NCBI GenBank assembly: GCA_017860085.1
Contig: JAFNAJ010000024.1
Location: 1 to 13,254 of the forward strand
DNA length: 13,254 nt
DNA from: Acidobacteriota bacterium
GTDB taxonomy: Bacteria; Acidobacteriota; Vicinamibacteria; Vicinamibacterales; JAFNAJ01
Direction of reading: 5' to 3'
The notes under the pieces were generated by a model. That model worked only from the letters and a program-made list of their open reading frames with translations. It had not been told where the DNA came from and searched no databases. Within the stretch, counting starts at the first letter, position 1, and the number at the start of each line of letters is the position of its first letter. Below are positions 7,671 to 13,254 of the stretch, one piece after another. A program made the position numbers and the translations under genes.

Positions 7671-8576
7671 ATGTCGTTGCGGCCGATCAAGCGACTCGTG
7701 AAGGCCAAACCCACGATTGAGGGCGCCGGCGTTCGGCTGCGTCGGGCGTTCGGGTTCGGCGACACCTCGGAGTTCGATCCGTTCCTGTTGCTCGACGACT
7801 TCCGCAACGAGACCCCCGAGGACTACCTCGCCGGCTTCCCCTGGCACCCGCACCGCGGCATCGAGACCATCACCTACGTGCTGTCCGGCACGGTCGATCA
7901 CGGCGACAGCCTGGGAAACCGCGGCACCATCGGCGCGGGTGACGTGCAGTGGATGACGGCGGGCAGCGGGATCATCCACCAGGAGATGCCGCACGGCGAC
8001 GAGCACGGACGCATGCACGGGTTCCAGTTGTGGGCCAACCTGCCGTCGTCGCTGAAGATGACCACGCCGCGCTACCAGGAGATCAAGTCGGCCGAGGTGC
8101 CAGAGGTGACGGAAGACGATGGCACGAAGGTCCGGGTGATCTGCGGGGGGTTCTGGGGCGTCAGCGGTCCGGTGGACGACGTGGCCGCCGAGCCGCAGTA
8201 CCTCGACGTGTGGGTCCCACCGAATAGGCGCCGGACACTGCCCATCGAGACCACGAGGCACGCGTTCGCCTACGTGTTCGCAGGCTCGGGGAGATTCTGC
8301 AACGCGTCAGGGCCCCTCGCGGTGCCGACCGAGGGAGTGGGGTGGGCCGATGTCTCCCTGTCGGAGGAGGCCGACAATCGCTCACTCGTCGTCTTCGATC
8401 GAGGTGACGAGGTGACGGTGCAGGCCGGCGAGCAGGGCATCAGGTTCCTGCTCGTGTCGGGCAAGCCGATCCAGGAACCGATCGCGTGGTACGGTCCCAT
8501 CGTGATGAACACCCGCGAGGAGCTGCGCCAGGCGTTCGCGGAATTCCAGGCGGGCACGTTCCTCAAGCACCGGTGA
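7671..8576 (+). CDS. Pirin family protein
   Basis: 301 residues from the ATG at 7671, set by a strong AAGGAGG (7660-7666) at good spacing; an earlier in-frame ATG at 7650 overlaps the preceding gene and lacks this. Pirins are double-cupin Fe-binding proteins; some oxidise quercetin, others bind transcription or metabolic partners. The N-terminal cupin has the metal ligands: H59 and H61 in WHPHRGIET, then H103 and E105 in GSGIIHQEMPHG. The second cupin (about 165-285) contains QYLDVWVPPNRR and AYVFAGSG. Length and residues are typical for bacterial pirins, so metal binding is expected; the physiological role is unknown. It is likely cotranscribed with the upstream L,D-transpeptidase, although no functional link is known. 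Its last 14 bp overlap the convergent acetyltransferase gene. Confidence 0.93.
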   Translation: MSLRPIKRLVKAKPTIEGAGVRLRRAFGFGDTSEFDPFLLLDDFRNETPEDYLAGFPWHPHRGIETITYVLSGTVDHGDSLGNRGTIGAGDVQWMTAGSGIIHQEMPHGDEHGRMHGFQLWANLPSSLKMTTPRYQEIKSAEVPEVTEDDGTKVRVICGGFWGVSGPVDDVAAEPQYLDVWVPPNRRRTLPIETTRHAFAYVFAGSGRFCNASGPLAVPTEGVGWADVSLSEEADNRSLVVFDRGDEVTVQAGEQGIRFLLVSGKPIQEPIAWYGPIVMNTREELRQAFAEFQAGTFLKHR

Positions 8577-9408
8577 GCGTCGGCGCGTTCGCGCGGCGTC
8601 GCCATTTGATGCGCGTATAGGCGATGCGGAAGCCGTGACGCTCGGCGTTGCGCTGCGACGCTGACCCGGGCTGCGCGCACATGACGGCGAGATCGCACCC
8701 GTGCTCGACGGCATGGCGCAAGCGATGCTCGAGCAAGGCCAGTTGCGCCCCCTGGCGGCGGGCCTCGGGCACGGTGCTGGCGCCCGCCAACAGGGCGGTG
8801 CCCTCGTGGATGCTCACGGCACCGGCCGCCACGGGAACGCCATTCATCCGCGCCAGGAAGCACGCGTTTCCCTGGGTCCTGACGCTGACGCGGCCGAGAT
8901 CCTTCATGAACTCGGCGACACCTTCGTGCTCGCTCCATCCGCGCGCCGCGGTCTCGGTCCACACATACTCGCAGCCGGGGGCGACGAGCTCGATCTGCAC
9001 CCGCCCGGGGCCAGGCGCCGCCGTGTGGGCCAGTCGATCCAGCGGCCGGAACATCACGCTCGTGAATTCGATCGGGACGTAGCCGCGCTCGCCGAGCAGG
9101 GTGAGCGCCGAAGTGTCGGCCAGTGGACTCACCTCGTGGTCGACGGTTGCACCTCGCGACTCGAAGAATGACTCGAGGAGCTCCATGGCCTCAGACGTGG
9201 TGGGTTCGAACATCCCGAGCCCGAACGTCTGCGTCAGCGGCGAGCCCACGCCGTCGAACATGGCGCACGCCCCGGCCACCTGGATCCACGTTGCTCCCTG
9301 GGCTGGCATGAGTCGCGCGCGCGCCTCGACAAAGGCCGCGTTGGCTCGGCCTTCGATGCGCTCCAGGCGTCGGGCGAGGTCAAGGTCGGCGAAGGGGTAG
9401 GATGACAC
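8563..9408 (-). CDS. GNAT family N-acetyltransferase
   Basis: 281 residues from the GTG at 9406-9408. The C-terminal half (about 137-270) is a GNAT fold: FLARMNGVPVAAGAVSIHEGTALL forms the central strands, and STVPEARRQGAQLAL (211-225) is motif A, where RRQGA contacts the acetyl-CoA pyrophosphate; SQRNAERHGF (251-260) is the usual final helix and loop. The N-terminal half (about 1-125) begins SYPFADLDLARRLER and resembles a degenerate second GNAT half, with FEVSPL-like HEVSPLAD and GYVPIEFTSVMFR. The acyl acceptor is unknown. The start is uncertain: another GTG (9415-9417) and a TTG (9472-9474) that overlaps the stop of the upstream kinase-like gene are in frame; 9408 is preferred for a weak GGTG site and because similarity seems to begin at SYPF. 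It is probably cotranscribed with the kinase-like gene. Confidence 0.82.
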   Translation of the reverse strand: MSSYPFADLDLARRLERIEGRANAAFVEARARLMPAQGATWIQVAGACAMFDGVGSPLTQTFGLGMFEPTTSEAMELLESFFESRGATVDHEVSPLADTSALTLLGERGYVPIEFTSVMFRPLDRLAHTAAPGPGRVQIELVAPGCEYVWTETAARGWSEHEGVAEFMKDLGRVSVRTQGNACFLARMNGVPVAAGAVSIHEGTALLAGASTVPEARRQGAQLALLEHRLRHAVEHGCDLAVMCAQPGSASQRNAERHGFRIAYTRIKWRRRANAPTLTGA

Positions 9409-9470
9409 GGCGGGCACCAGGCGCGTGGGGGTCGGCTCCGGTTTCGGTCCGCATCCGGCCAGGGGCGGGT

Positions 9471-11108
9471 TCAATCTCGAACGCGTGGCCCGCTGACCGC
9501 CTGGCTCGCGAGCAAGCCCAGTGAAAAGGGTTCGGCCTTGGCGAGATCGGGCTCGTCCCGGAAGAACTCCTGCAACCTGTCGATGAGCACGACCGTCTCG
9601 GGTGGCATGCCCGTGTCGACGAGCTTCCGTGCGACGCGAATGTACTCGTCGTGGACCATCCGGGCGTACGAAGCAGCACTCCGCTCCTCCTCGGGCACGT
9701 CCTTGTACTCGAAGTACTCCCGGCTGTTCTGCGGGGCCTTGAGCGTGATGGCCGGCCGCTTCTCCTCGTCGGGCTCCATCCGCCCGCGCACGGCCACCTC
9801 GAAGAACATCGGCGAGAGACCGGCGTGCTCGGTAGCCCCGTACTTCTCGTACGGCGCATGCGAGAAGAAGTCCACCTCGTCGCGGTCGGTGACCGACATC
9901 GCGAAGATCGCACCCGGGTACTTCGCTTCGCAGGTCTCGTAGTCGTGGAGGACGATGCGGCCGTACCGTTTCGCCTCGGCCGCCGGCGCAAGGGGTCCAG
10001 TCAGAGCGGGTGCGGGCACGACGGTGTGGCTCTCCGGCGAGACCAGTGCGGTGGCGCTCGCCCAGGGCTCCCCGAACGGCCGGGCGCTGAGCGGTCCGAC
10101 GAGCCGCGGTGCCGGGTGGGTCGCCGTGCCGTTCGCCGATGGACGGGAAGCCGCCTGCGTGCCGGGCAGGCACGGGAAGCCGATCGTGATCGTGGTTCCC
10201 TTTCCCACCTCGCTCTCGATCGACAGATCGGCGCCGAACTCGCGAGCGGTCTGCCGCACGAAGACGAAGCCGAGCGAGTGCAGCTCGCCGTCGAGCGTGT
10301 CCCTGTCGGTGAGGAGCTGTTTCACCTTCTCCGGCGACATCCCCGTGCCGTTGTCCCGAATCCTCAGCACGGCACGGTCGCTCTCCAGCGTGTCGCTGAG
10401 CGCCACGATGCCGGCGTCCCGGTTGCTCATGGCGTCCACCGCGTTCATGACCAGGTTGAACAGCATGCGGCGGAAGCGCGGGAGGTTCCCGCCCACGAGG
10501 GCCGGGTCGAGCCTGTCGAGTTCCATCTGCACGCGGCCGCTGCTGTGCTCCATCACGTAGCTGTAGACCACGTCGCGCGTGAAATCCTCGATTTCGGCGG
10601 CGATGTCGAATTCCTGGTAGACGCCCTTGTTGTCCTGCTCGTCGAGGAACTGCTGGATGCGATAGTAGACGCCGCGGATGAAGTGGATGCAGTTGAGGTA
10701 GTGCGTGCGGGCCTTGGCCGATCGAGAGTCGGGCGGCAGGAACGTCAGGACCTTGTCGACCCGCCCCCAGAGCGGGCTCAGGACGAGCTCGCACACGCTG
10801 TAAATCGTGTTGACGTAATGGCGGCCCGCGAGCAGCACGGTGCGGTCCGGCGAGAAGTTCCGCACGGCGTTCGAATAGTCCTGGAACGCCTTGCGAAGGC
10901 TGACCGCCTTCTCCTTCAGGACCTGCAGATCTTGGCCGTGCAGCAACTGCGCCTGGTCCACACCGCAGAGTTCGAGGTCCGTGTTGAGCGTGACGTGGAA
11001 GTGGACGACCTCGTTGATGAACCGCTCGACACGGAGATCGTGAATCAGGAACTTGATCTCGACGACCTCTTTCTTGATGCCGTCGGAGTAGTCAGGCATG
11101 ACGGGCAT
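9471..11108 (-). CDS. Soluble histidine-kinase-like protein with an unrecognised C-terminal domain
   Basis: 545 residues with no signal peptide or membrane segment, so probably cytoplasmic. The N-terminal 190 residues are helical. The ATPase domain of histidine kinases follows (about 195-312): N box LFNLVMNAVDAM (216-227), G1 box IRDNGTGM (250-257), a shortened G2-like HSLGFVFVRQ (277-286), and the last strands SEVGKGTTITIGF. The best phosphoacceptor candidate is H136 in THYLNCIHFI, which resembles the H-box HxLxN; H23 in IHDLR is an alternative. A Pro/Ala-rich linker (about 315-378) leads to an acidic domain of about 165 residues (380-545), starting RYGRIVLHDYETCEAKYPGA, which I do not recognise. 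No receiver or DNA-binding gene is adjacent, so the partner is unknown. GGAG lies 8 nt before the ATG. Kinase-like fold is fairly sure; kinase activity is inferred. Confidence 0.8.
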   Translation of the reverse strand: MPVMPDYSDGIKKEVVEIKFLIHDLRVERFINEVVHFHVTLNTDLELCGVDQAQLLHGQDLQVLKEKAVSLRKAFQDYSNAVRNFSPDRTVLLAGRHYVNTIYSVCELVLSPLWGRVDKVLTFLPPDSRSAKARTHYLNCIHFIRGVYYRIQQFLDEQDNKGVYQEFDIAAEIEDFTRDVVYSYVMEHSSGRVQMELDRLDPALVGGNLPRFRRMLFNLVMNAVDAMSNRDAGIVALSDTLESDRAVLRIRDNGTGMSPEKVKQLLTDRDTLDGELHSLGFVFVRQTAREFGADLSIESEVGKGTTITIGFPCLPGTQAASRPSANGTATHPAPRLVGPLSARPFGEPWASATALVSPESHTVVPAPALTGPLAPAAEAKRYGRIVLHDYETCEAKYPGAIFAMSVTDRDEVDFFSHAPYEKYGATEHAGLSPMFFEVAVRGRMEPDEEKRPAITLKAPQNSREYFEYKDVPEEERSAASYARMVHDEYIRVARKLVDTGMPPETVVLIDRLQEFFRDEPDLAKAEPFSLGLLASQAVSGPRVRD

Positions 11109-11156
11109 GGTGTGCGCTCCGGTGGCTGCAACGCTGGCCGACGATCGGTGGCCCCC

Positions 11157-11195
11157 AAAAAGTCAGGGCCGGACTCGCGCGGGCGAATCCGGCCC
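11157..11195 (-). terminator. Intrinsic terminator of citrate synthase
   Basis: An 8-bp perfect inverted repeat (11166-11173 and 11188-11195, GGGCCGGA / TCCGGCCC) lies 48 bp past the citrate synthase stop. On the minus strand it is followed by TGAC and then five T (11157-11161), the form of a rho-independent terminator. It separates citrate synthase from the downstream kinase-like gene, which must therefore have its own promoter. Confidence 0.75.
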
Positions 11196-11243
11196 CGACG
11201 TCGCGACTGCCGCGCGGCAGGCGCCGCAGGTGCGGGGTCTGGC

Positions 11244-12548
11244 TTACGATGTCGCCGTCGCGGCCGCCATGGCCTTCGCGGCTTCGCCCTGCAGCCACCT
11301 GGTCGTGACGGACTTCGGCCGTGTGATCGGCAGGCCCATCGCGCGGGCCATGACGGCCTGCGAGCACACACCGAGGGCGCGCGACACGCTGAACAGCACC
11401 GTGTAGTACGGGAACTCGGTCATGCCGTAGTGATAGAGCAGCGCGCCCGACCCGGCATCCACGTTCGGCCACGGGTCCTTGATCTTCTGGATGGTCTTCA
11501 GGATGTCCGGCACCGTGTCGAACACGTTCGCAACCGTCTCGAACACGGGGTCGCCCGCGCAGTACTGCTTCCCGAAGGCCAGGAACGCGTCGAACCGCGG
11601 GTCGGTGACCCGCAGCACCGCATGGCCGTAGCCCGGGATGACCCGACCGGCCGACAGCGTCTCGTGGGCGTAGGCCTGGATCTGGGCCTTGGTGGGGTGG
11701 CCGCCGAACTTCTTGTTCGTCTCGAGCACCCAGCCGAGGCACTCCTGGTTGGCCAGGCCGTGGAGCGGCCCCGCCAGGCCGTTCAGGCCCGCCGACAGCG
11801 AGTAGTAAAGGTCCGACAGCGCCGAGTTCACGGTGGCCGTCGTCATGGCGCTGACGTTGCCGCTCTCGTGGTCGCAGTGCAGCACCAGGTACAGGCGCAT
11901 CAACTTGGCGAAGTTCCCGGTCGGATCCGGGATGCCCAGCATCGCCGCGTAGTCGGCGCCCCAGTCCAGTTTCGGGTTCGTGGGAATCCGGGCTCCCTTG
12001 TCGAACCGCATCCGGTAGACGCCTGCGGCAATCTCCGGCAGCACCGCGATGATGTTGAGCGCGTCCTCCAGCGTGGCCAGCCAGTACTCGTCCTTCTTCA
12101 TGCCCGCGTCGTAGCGCTGGCGGAAGACCGACTCCTTCTCCATGACGAGGATGGCGGTGTTCAGCATCACCATCGGGTGCGAGTCGGCGGGCATGGCCCC
12201 GAGCACGGCCCACACGTAGTCCGGCACCTTCGCCCGCGACCGCAGGTCGGCCTGGAGGTCGGCCAGTTCGGCGGCGCTCGGATTCTCGCCGGTCAACAGC
12301 AGCCAGAGCGTCTCCTCGGGCAGCTGCCCGGTCAGTTGCGCAACCGGAATCCCGCGGATGATCAGGCCCTTGTCCGGCGGCACCTCGGACGTGTCGCACA
12401 CCAGCGACTTCACCCCCCGCATGCCCCCGTACGCCTGTTCCAGCGTCACGTCGGAAATCTTGATGGCGCCGGACTCCTTCGTGAGCTTCTTGACGGTGTC
12501 CCGTAGCCTTGGCACTTGCTGGGCCAACTTGTCCTGCAGCTTTGCCAT
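11244..12548 (-). CDS. gltA: Citrate synthase, eukaryote-like type I form
   Basis: 434 residues from the ATG at 12546-12548, set by GGAGGGGG about 8 nt upstream; the frame extends further 5' but without a plausible start. It condenses oxaloacetate and acetyl-CoA to citrate, the entry step of the TCA cycle. Segments are those of the mitochondrial-type enzyme rather than the hexameric E. coli one: a long N-terminal region with IRGIPVAQL and LPEETLWLLLTGE, then DHESGNVSA (226-234), NGLAGPLHGLANQE (256-269) and PGYGHAVLRVTDPR (305-318). Catalytic residues are H263, H309 and D364. Two usual histidines are replaced: NVSAH reads NVSAM (M235), and the NVDAHSG typical of the family reads NVDAGSG (G366). 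The C-terminus keeps the ordinary LGVCSQ and RPKSVTT segments. A terminator follows. The gene appears monocistronic. Function is secure, although the substitutions may affect kinetics. Confidence 0.93.
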   Translation of the reverse strand: MAKLQDKLAQQVPRLRDTVKKLTKESGAIKISDVTLEQAYGGMRGVKSLVCDTSEVPPDKGLIIRGIPVAQLTGQLPEETLWLLLTGENPSAAELADLQADLRSRAKVPDYVWAVLGAMPADSHPMVMLNTAILVMEKESVFRQRYDAGMKKDEYWLATLEDALNIIAVLPEIAAGVYRMRFDKGARIPTNPKLDWGADYAAMLGIPDPTGNFAKLMRLYLVLHCDHESGNVSAMTTATVNSALSDLYYSLSAGLNGLAGPLHGLANQECLGWVLETNKKFGGHPTKAQIQAYAHETLSAGRVIPGYGHAVLRVTDPRFDAFLAFGKQYCAGDPVFETVANVFDTVPDILKTIQKIKDPWPNVDAGSGALLYHYGMTEFPYYTVLFSVSRALGVCSQAVMARAMGLPITRPKSVTTRWLQGEAAKAMAAATATS

Positions 12549-12748
12549 GATGAGTCCCCCTCCGAGGATGATGTGCGAAAAGCGTGAGGAGACGCGAGTT
12601 GCCGGAATCTCGCCGGTCCGGGCGCAACCAACGACTCTACGCAAATGACAGGCCAGATCATTGACCGGCCAGAATCGGTTGAGACTGCCTCCCCTTCAGC
12701 ACGGCGTCGGCGCATGACGATGGGAAACATCAGGGCCGTCTCGCGGGT

Positions 12749-12778
12749 AGCATAACGCCCGTTCGTTCTCGTTGTCAG
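12749..12778 (-). promoter_or_regulatory. Candidate sigma70-like promoter for citrate synthase
   Basis: On the minus strand CTGACA (12773-12778, 5 of 6 consensus bases) and TATGCT (12749-12754, 4 of 6) are 18 bp apart. Transcription would start near 12742, leaving a leader of about 195 nt. That leader holds a direct repeat of GGCCAGA (12651-12657 and 12667-12673) but no recognised riboswitch. It is the best-looking promoter upstream of the gene. Confidence 0.4.
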
Positions 12779-12811
12779 CCATGAGCCGTGAGCTTGAGCG
12801 CGTCCCACCCG

Positions 12812-13029
12812 ATGAGACCTCCCTTCGGGTTCACGCGGCGACTCGCGCGATTCGTCGGCTGCGCCTACCGGTCGCTGAAGGAGGTCATCACCGGGCGGGG
12901 AACTGCGCCAGCGCCTCTACCGTTCGCCAGCGGCACCGGTGACCGCCTCGATCGATGAGGGCGACCGGATCTCACGGGATGGCGCACAGCTTGATGCAAC
13001 GCCTGAGGCACCGAGCGAGCCACGCGAGC
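12812..13029 (+). pseudogene. Frameshifted remnant of a four-helix-bundle (S23/IVP) protein
   Basis: Three plus-strand frames in succession spell what looks like one protein. From 12812 the frame reads MRPPFGFTRRLARFVG then CAYRSLKEVIT (to 12892); after a shift near 12893-12902 a second frame reads GELRQRLYRSPAAP and ASIDEGDRISR (to 12977); after another shift at 12975-12979 a third reads MAHSLMQRLRHR. Joined, these resemble the C-terminal half of four-helix-bundle proteins related to the 23S rRNA intervening-sequence protein, which share a pattern like FxGxAYRSLKEVIT...ELxQRL...IDEGDxISRMxHxLMxRL. The N-terminal half is missing or unrecognisable. The comparison is from memory of the family. 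The fragment lies between the citrate synthase promoter and a truncated tRNA, which fits accessory-DNA decay. Confidence 0.45.
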
Positions 13030-13031
13030 GA

Positions 13032-13090
13032 TGGTGCGGAAGGGGGGACTCGCGCCCCCACGATCTTGCGATCGCCAGCCCCTCAAGCTG
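13032..13090 (-). tRNA. 3' fragment of tRNA-Leu(GAG), not an intact gene
   Basis: On the minus strand the segment folds as the 3' part of a class II tRNA. Anticodon stem CAGC / GCTG (13087-13090, 13076-13079) encloses loop TTGAGGG, with anticodon GAG at 13082-13084. A variable arm GATC-GCAA-GATC-like follows (about 13062-13073). The T stem is five G-C pairs (13055-13059 with 13043-13047) around the 7-nt loop 13048-13054. The acceptor 3' strand CTTCCGC, discriminator A and encoded CCA (13032-13034) end it. The 5' acceptor strand (expected GCGGAAG) and D arm are not present upstream; similarity stops at 13091, where the fifth anticodon-stem pair is already broken. The T loop reads CGCGAGT, lacking the TTC. 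It cannot make a functional tRNA and is best read as an integration (att) scar. Confidence 0.75.
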
Positions 13091-13254
13091 CCGGGTCAGT
13101 CATCTAACCTCTGATAATAAGGAACTTACATGTTCGTCGGCACATGACACACACTTGACACGGTTACCCGTCTTAACGCCTCTGGCGAAGCACCCGGGGA
13201 ACAGATTGCGGCGGGAGCCGATGACCCAGAGCGACCAACCCGCCCCCACAGGCA
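13091..13254. other. AT-richer, non-coding flank beyond the tRNA fragment, possible end of an integrated element
   Basis: No credible coding frame is seen. Base composition drops relative to the rest of the window, most clearly at 13104-13131 (CATCTAACCTCTGATAATAA and following). Short repeats occur: ATGT...ACAT around 13130-13144, and TGACAC at 13145-13150 and again at 13156-13161, 11 bp apart. In tRNA integration, the element lies on the side where the truncated tRNA loses its 5' half, which is this side. The element type cannot be named from the visible stretch. Confidence 0.35.

Noticed and set aside
9420..9474. A lipobox-like LAGCGPKP at the start of the acetyltransferase if the TTG at 9474 is used
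   Set aside because: There is no preceding basic and hydrophobic signal segment, and GNAT enzymes need cytoplasmic acetyl-CoA; a chance match in the short linker is more likely.
9651..12506. A 951-codon open frame on the plus strand
   Set aside because: It is antisense to the kinase-like and citrate synthase genes, whose families and motifs are clear. The translation is rich in Arg, His and Val without any domain; such frames are common in GC-rich DNA.
12940..12968. A near-palindrome around CCTCGATCGATGAGG considered as a terminator or att site
   Set aside because: It lies inside the four-helix-bundle remnant, has no T run, and the pairing is imperfect.
12865..13086. A 73-codon minus-strand frame at the right end
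   Set aside because: It runs through the tRNA-Leu fragment and opposite the four-helix-bundle remnant, with no hydrophobic pattern or ribosome site.
1..13254. CRISPR arrays, rRNA genes, toxin-antitoxin pairs and transposase genes
   Set aside because: No regular spaced repeats, rRNA-like segments or matching protein families were seen on either strand.

Overview
The window is a GC-rich (roughly two-thirds G+C by eye), densely coded piece of bacterial chromosome. The organism looks like a diderm: it has a periplasmic L,D-transpeptidase of the YcbB type, a lipoprotein amidase, an exported DUF885 protein and a membrane DsbB-like protein. Base composition, gene mix and the style of the exported proteins suggest Acidobacteriota (Vicinamibacteria-like), but this is inference; no rRNA or ribosomal protein is present to anchor it. 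Most of the window reads as ordinary core chromosome, with an accessory scar at the right end.

Left part (1-2465): on the minus strand a newly noticed 55-residue membrane protein with a GTG start lies directly upstream of a DsbB-like membrane protein with a large extracytoplasmic beta-propeller-like tail; a strong hairpin follows the latter. A divergent plus-strand gene encodes a small exported protein with a Tyr/Gly/Trp-rich patch. Centre left (2468-5879): a two-gene minus-strand operon encodes a lipoprotein amidase and, 25 bp downstream, an exported DUF885-family protein; a sigma70-like promoter can be seen upstream of the amidase. Centre (5977-8576): on the plus strand a YcbB-type L,D-transpeptidase is followed, 17 bp later, by a pirin with a strong Shine-Dalgarno sequence; the two are probably cotranscribed. 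Centre right (8563-11108): a minus-strand soluble histidine-kinase-like protein with an unrecognised C-terminal domain is followed by a GNAT acetyltransferase; the latter overlaps the pirin gene tail-to-tail by 14 bp. Right (11157-12778): citrate synthase of the eukaryote-like type I form, with its own intrinsic terminator and a candidate promoter.

Right end (12781-13254): this 700-bp region upstream of citrate synthase has no intact gene. It holds the frameshifted remains of a four-helix-bundle (S23/23S rRNA intervening-sequence) protein. Immediately next to that is the 3' part of a tRNA-Leu(GAG) gene, from the anticodon stem to CCA, lacking its 5' half. To the right of the point where tRNA similarity stops, the DNA becomes AT-richer and carries short repeats. 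This is the typical footprint of an element that integrates into tRNA genes; the element itself should lie to the right, outside the window.

The genes do not form one pathway. The shared theme is the cell envelope (thiol oxidation, exported hydrolases, peptidoglycan cross-linking), beside central metabolism (citrate synthase) and one signalling gene of unusual architecture.
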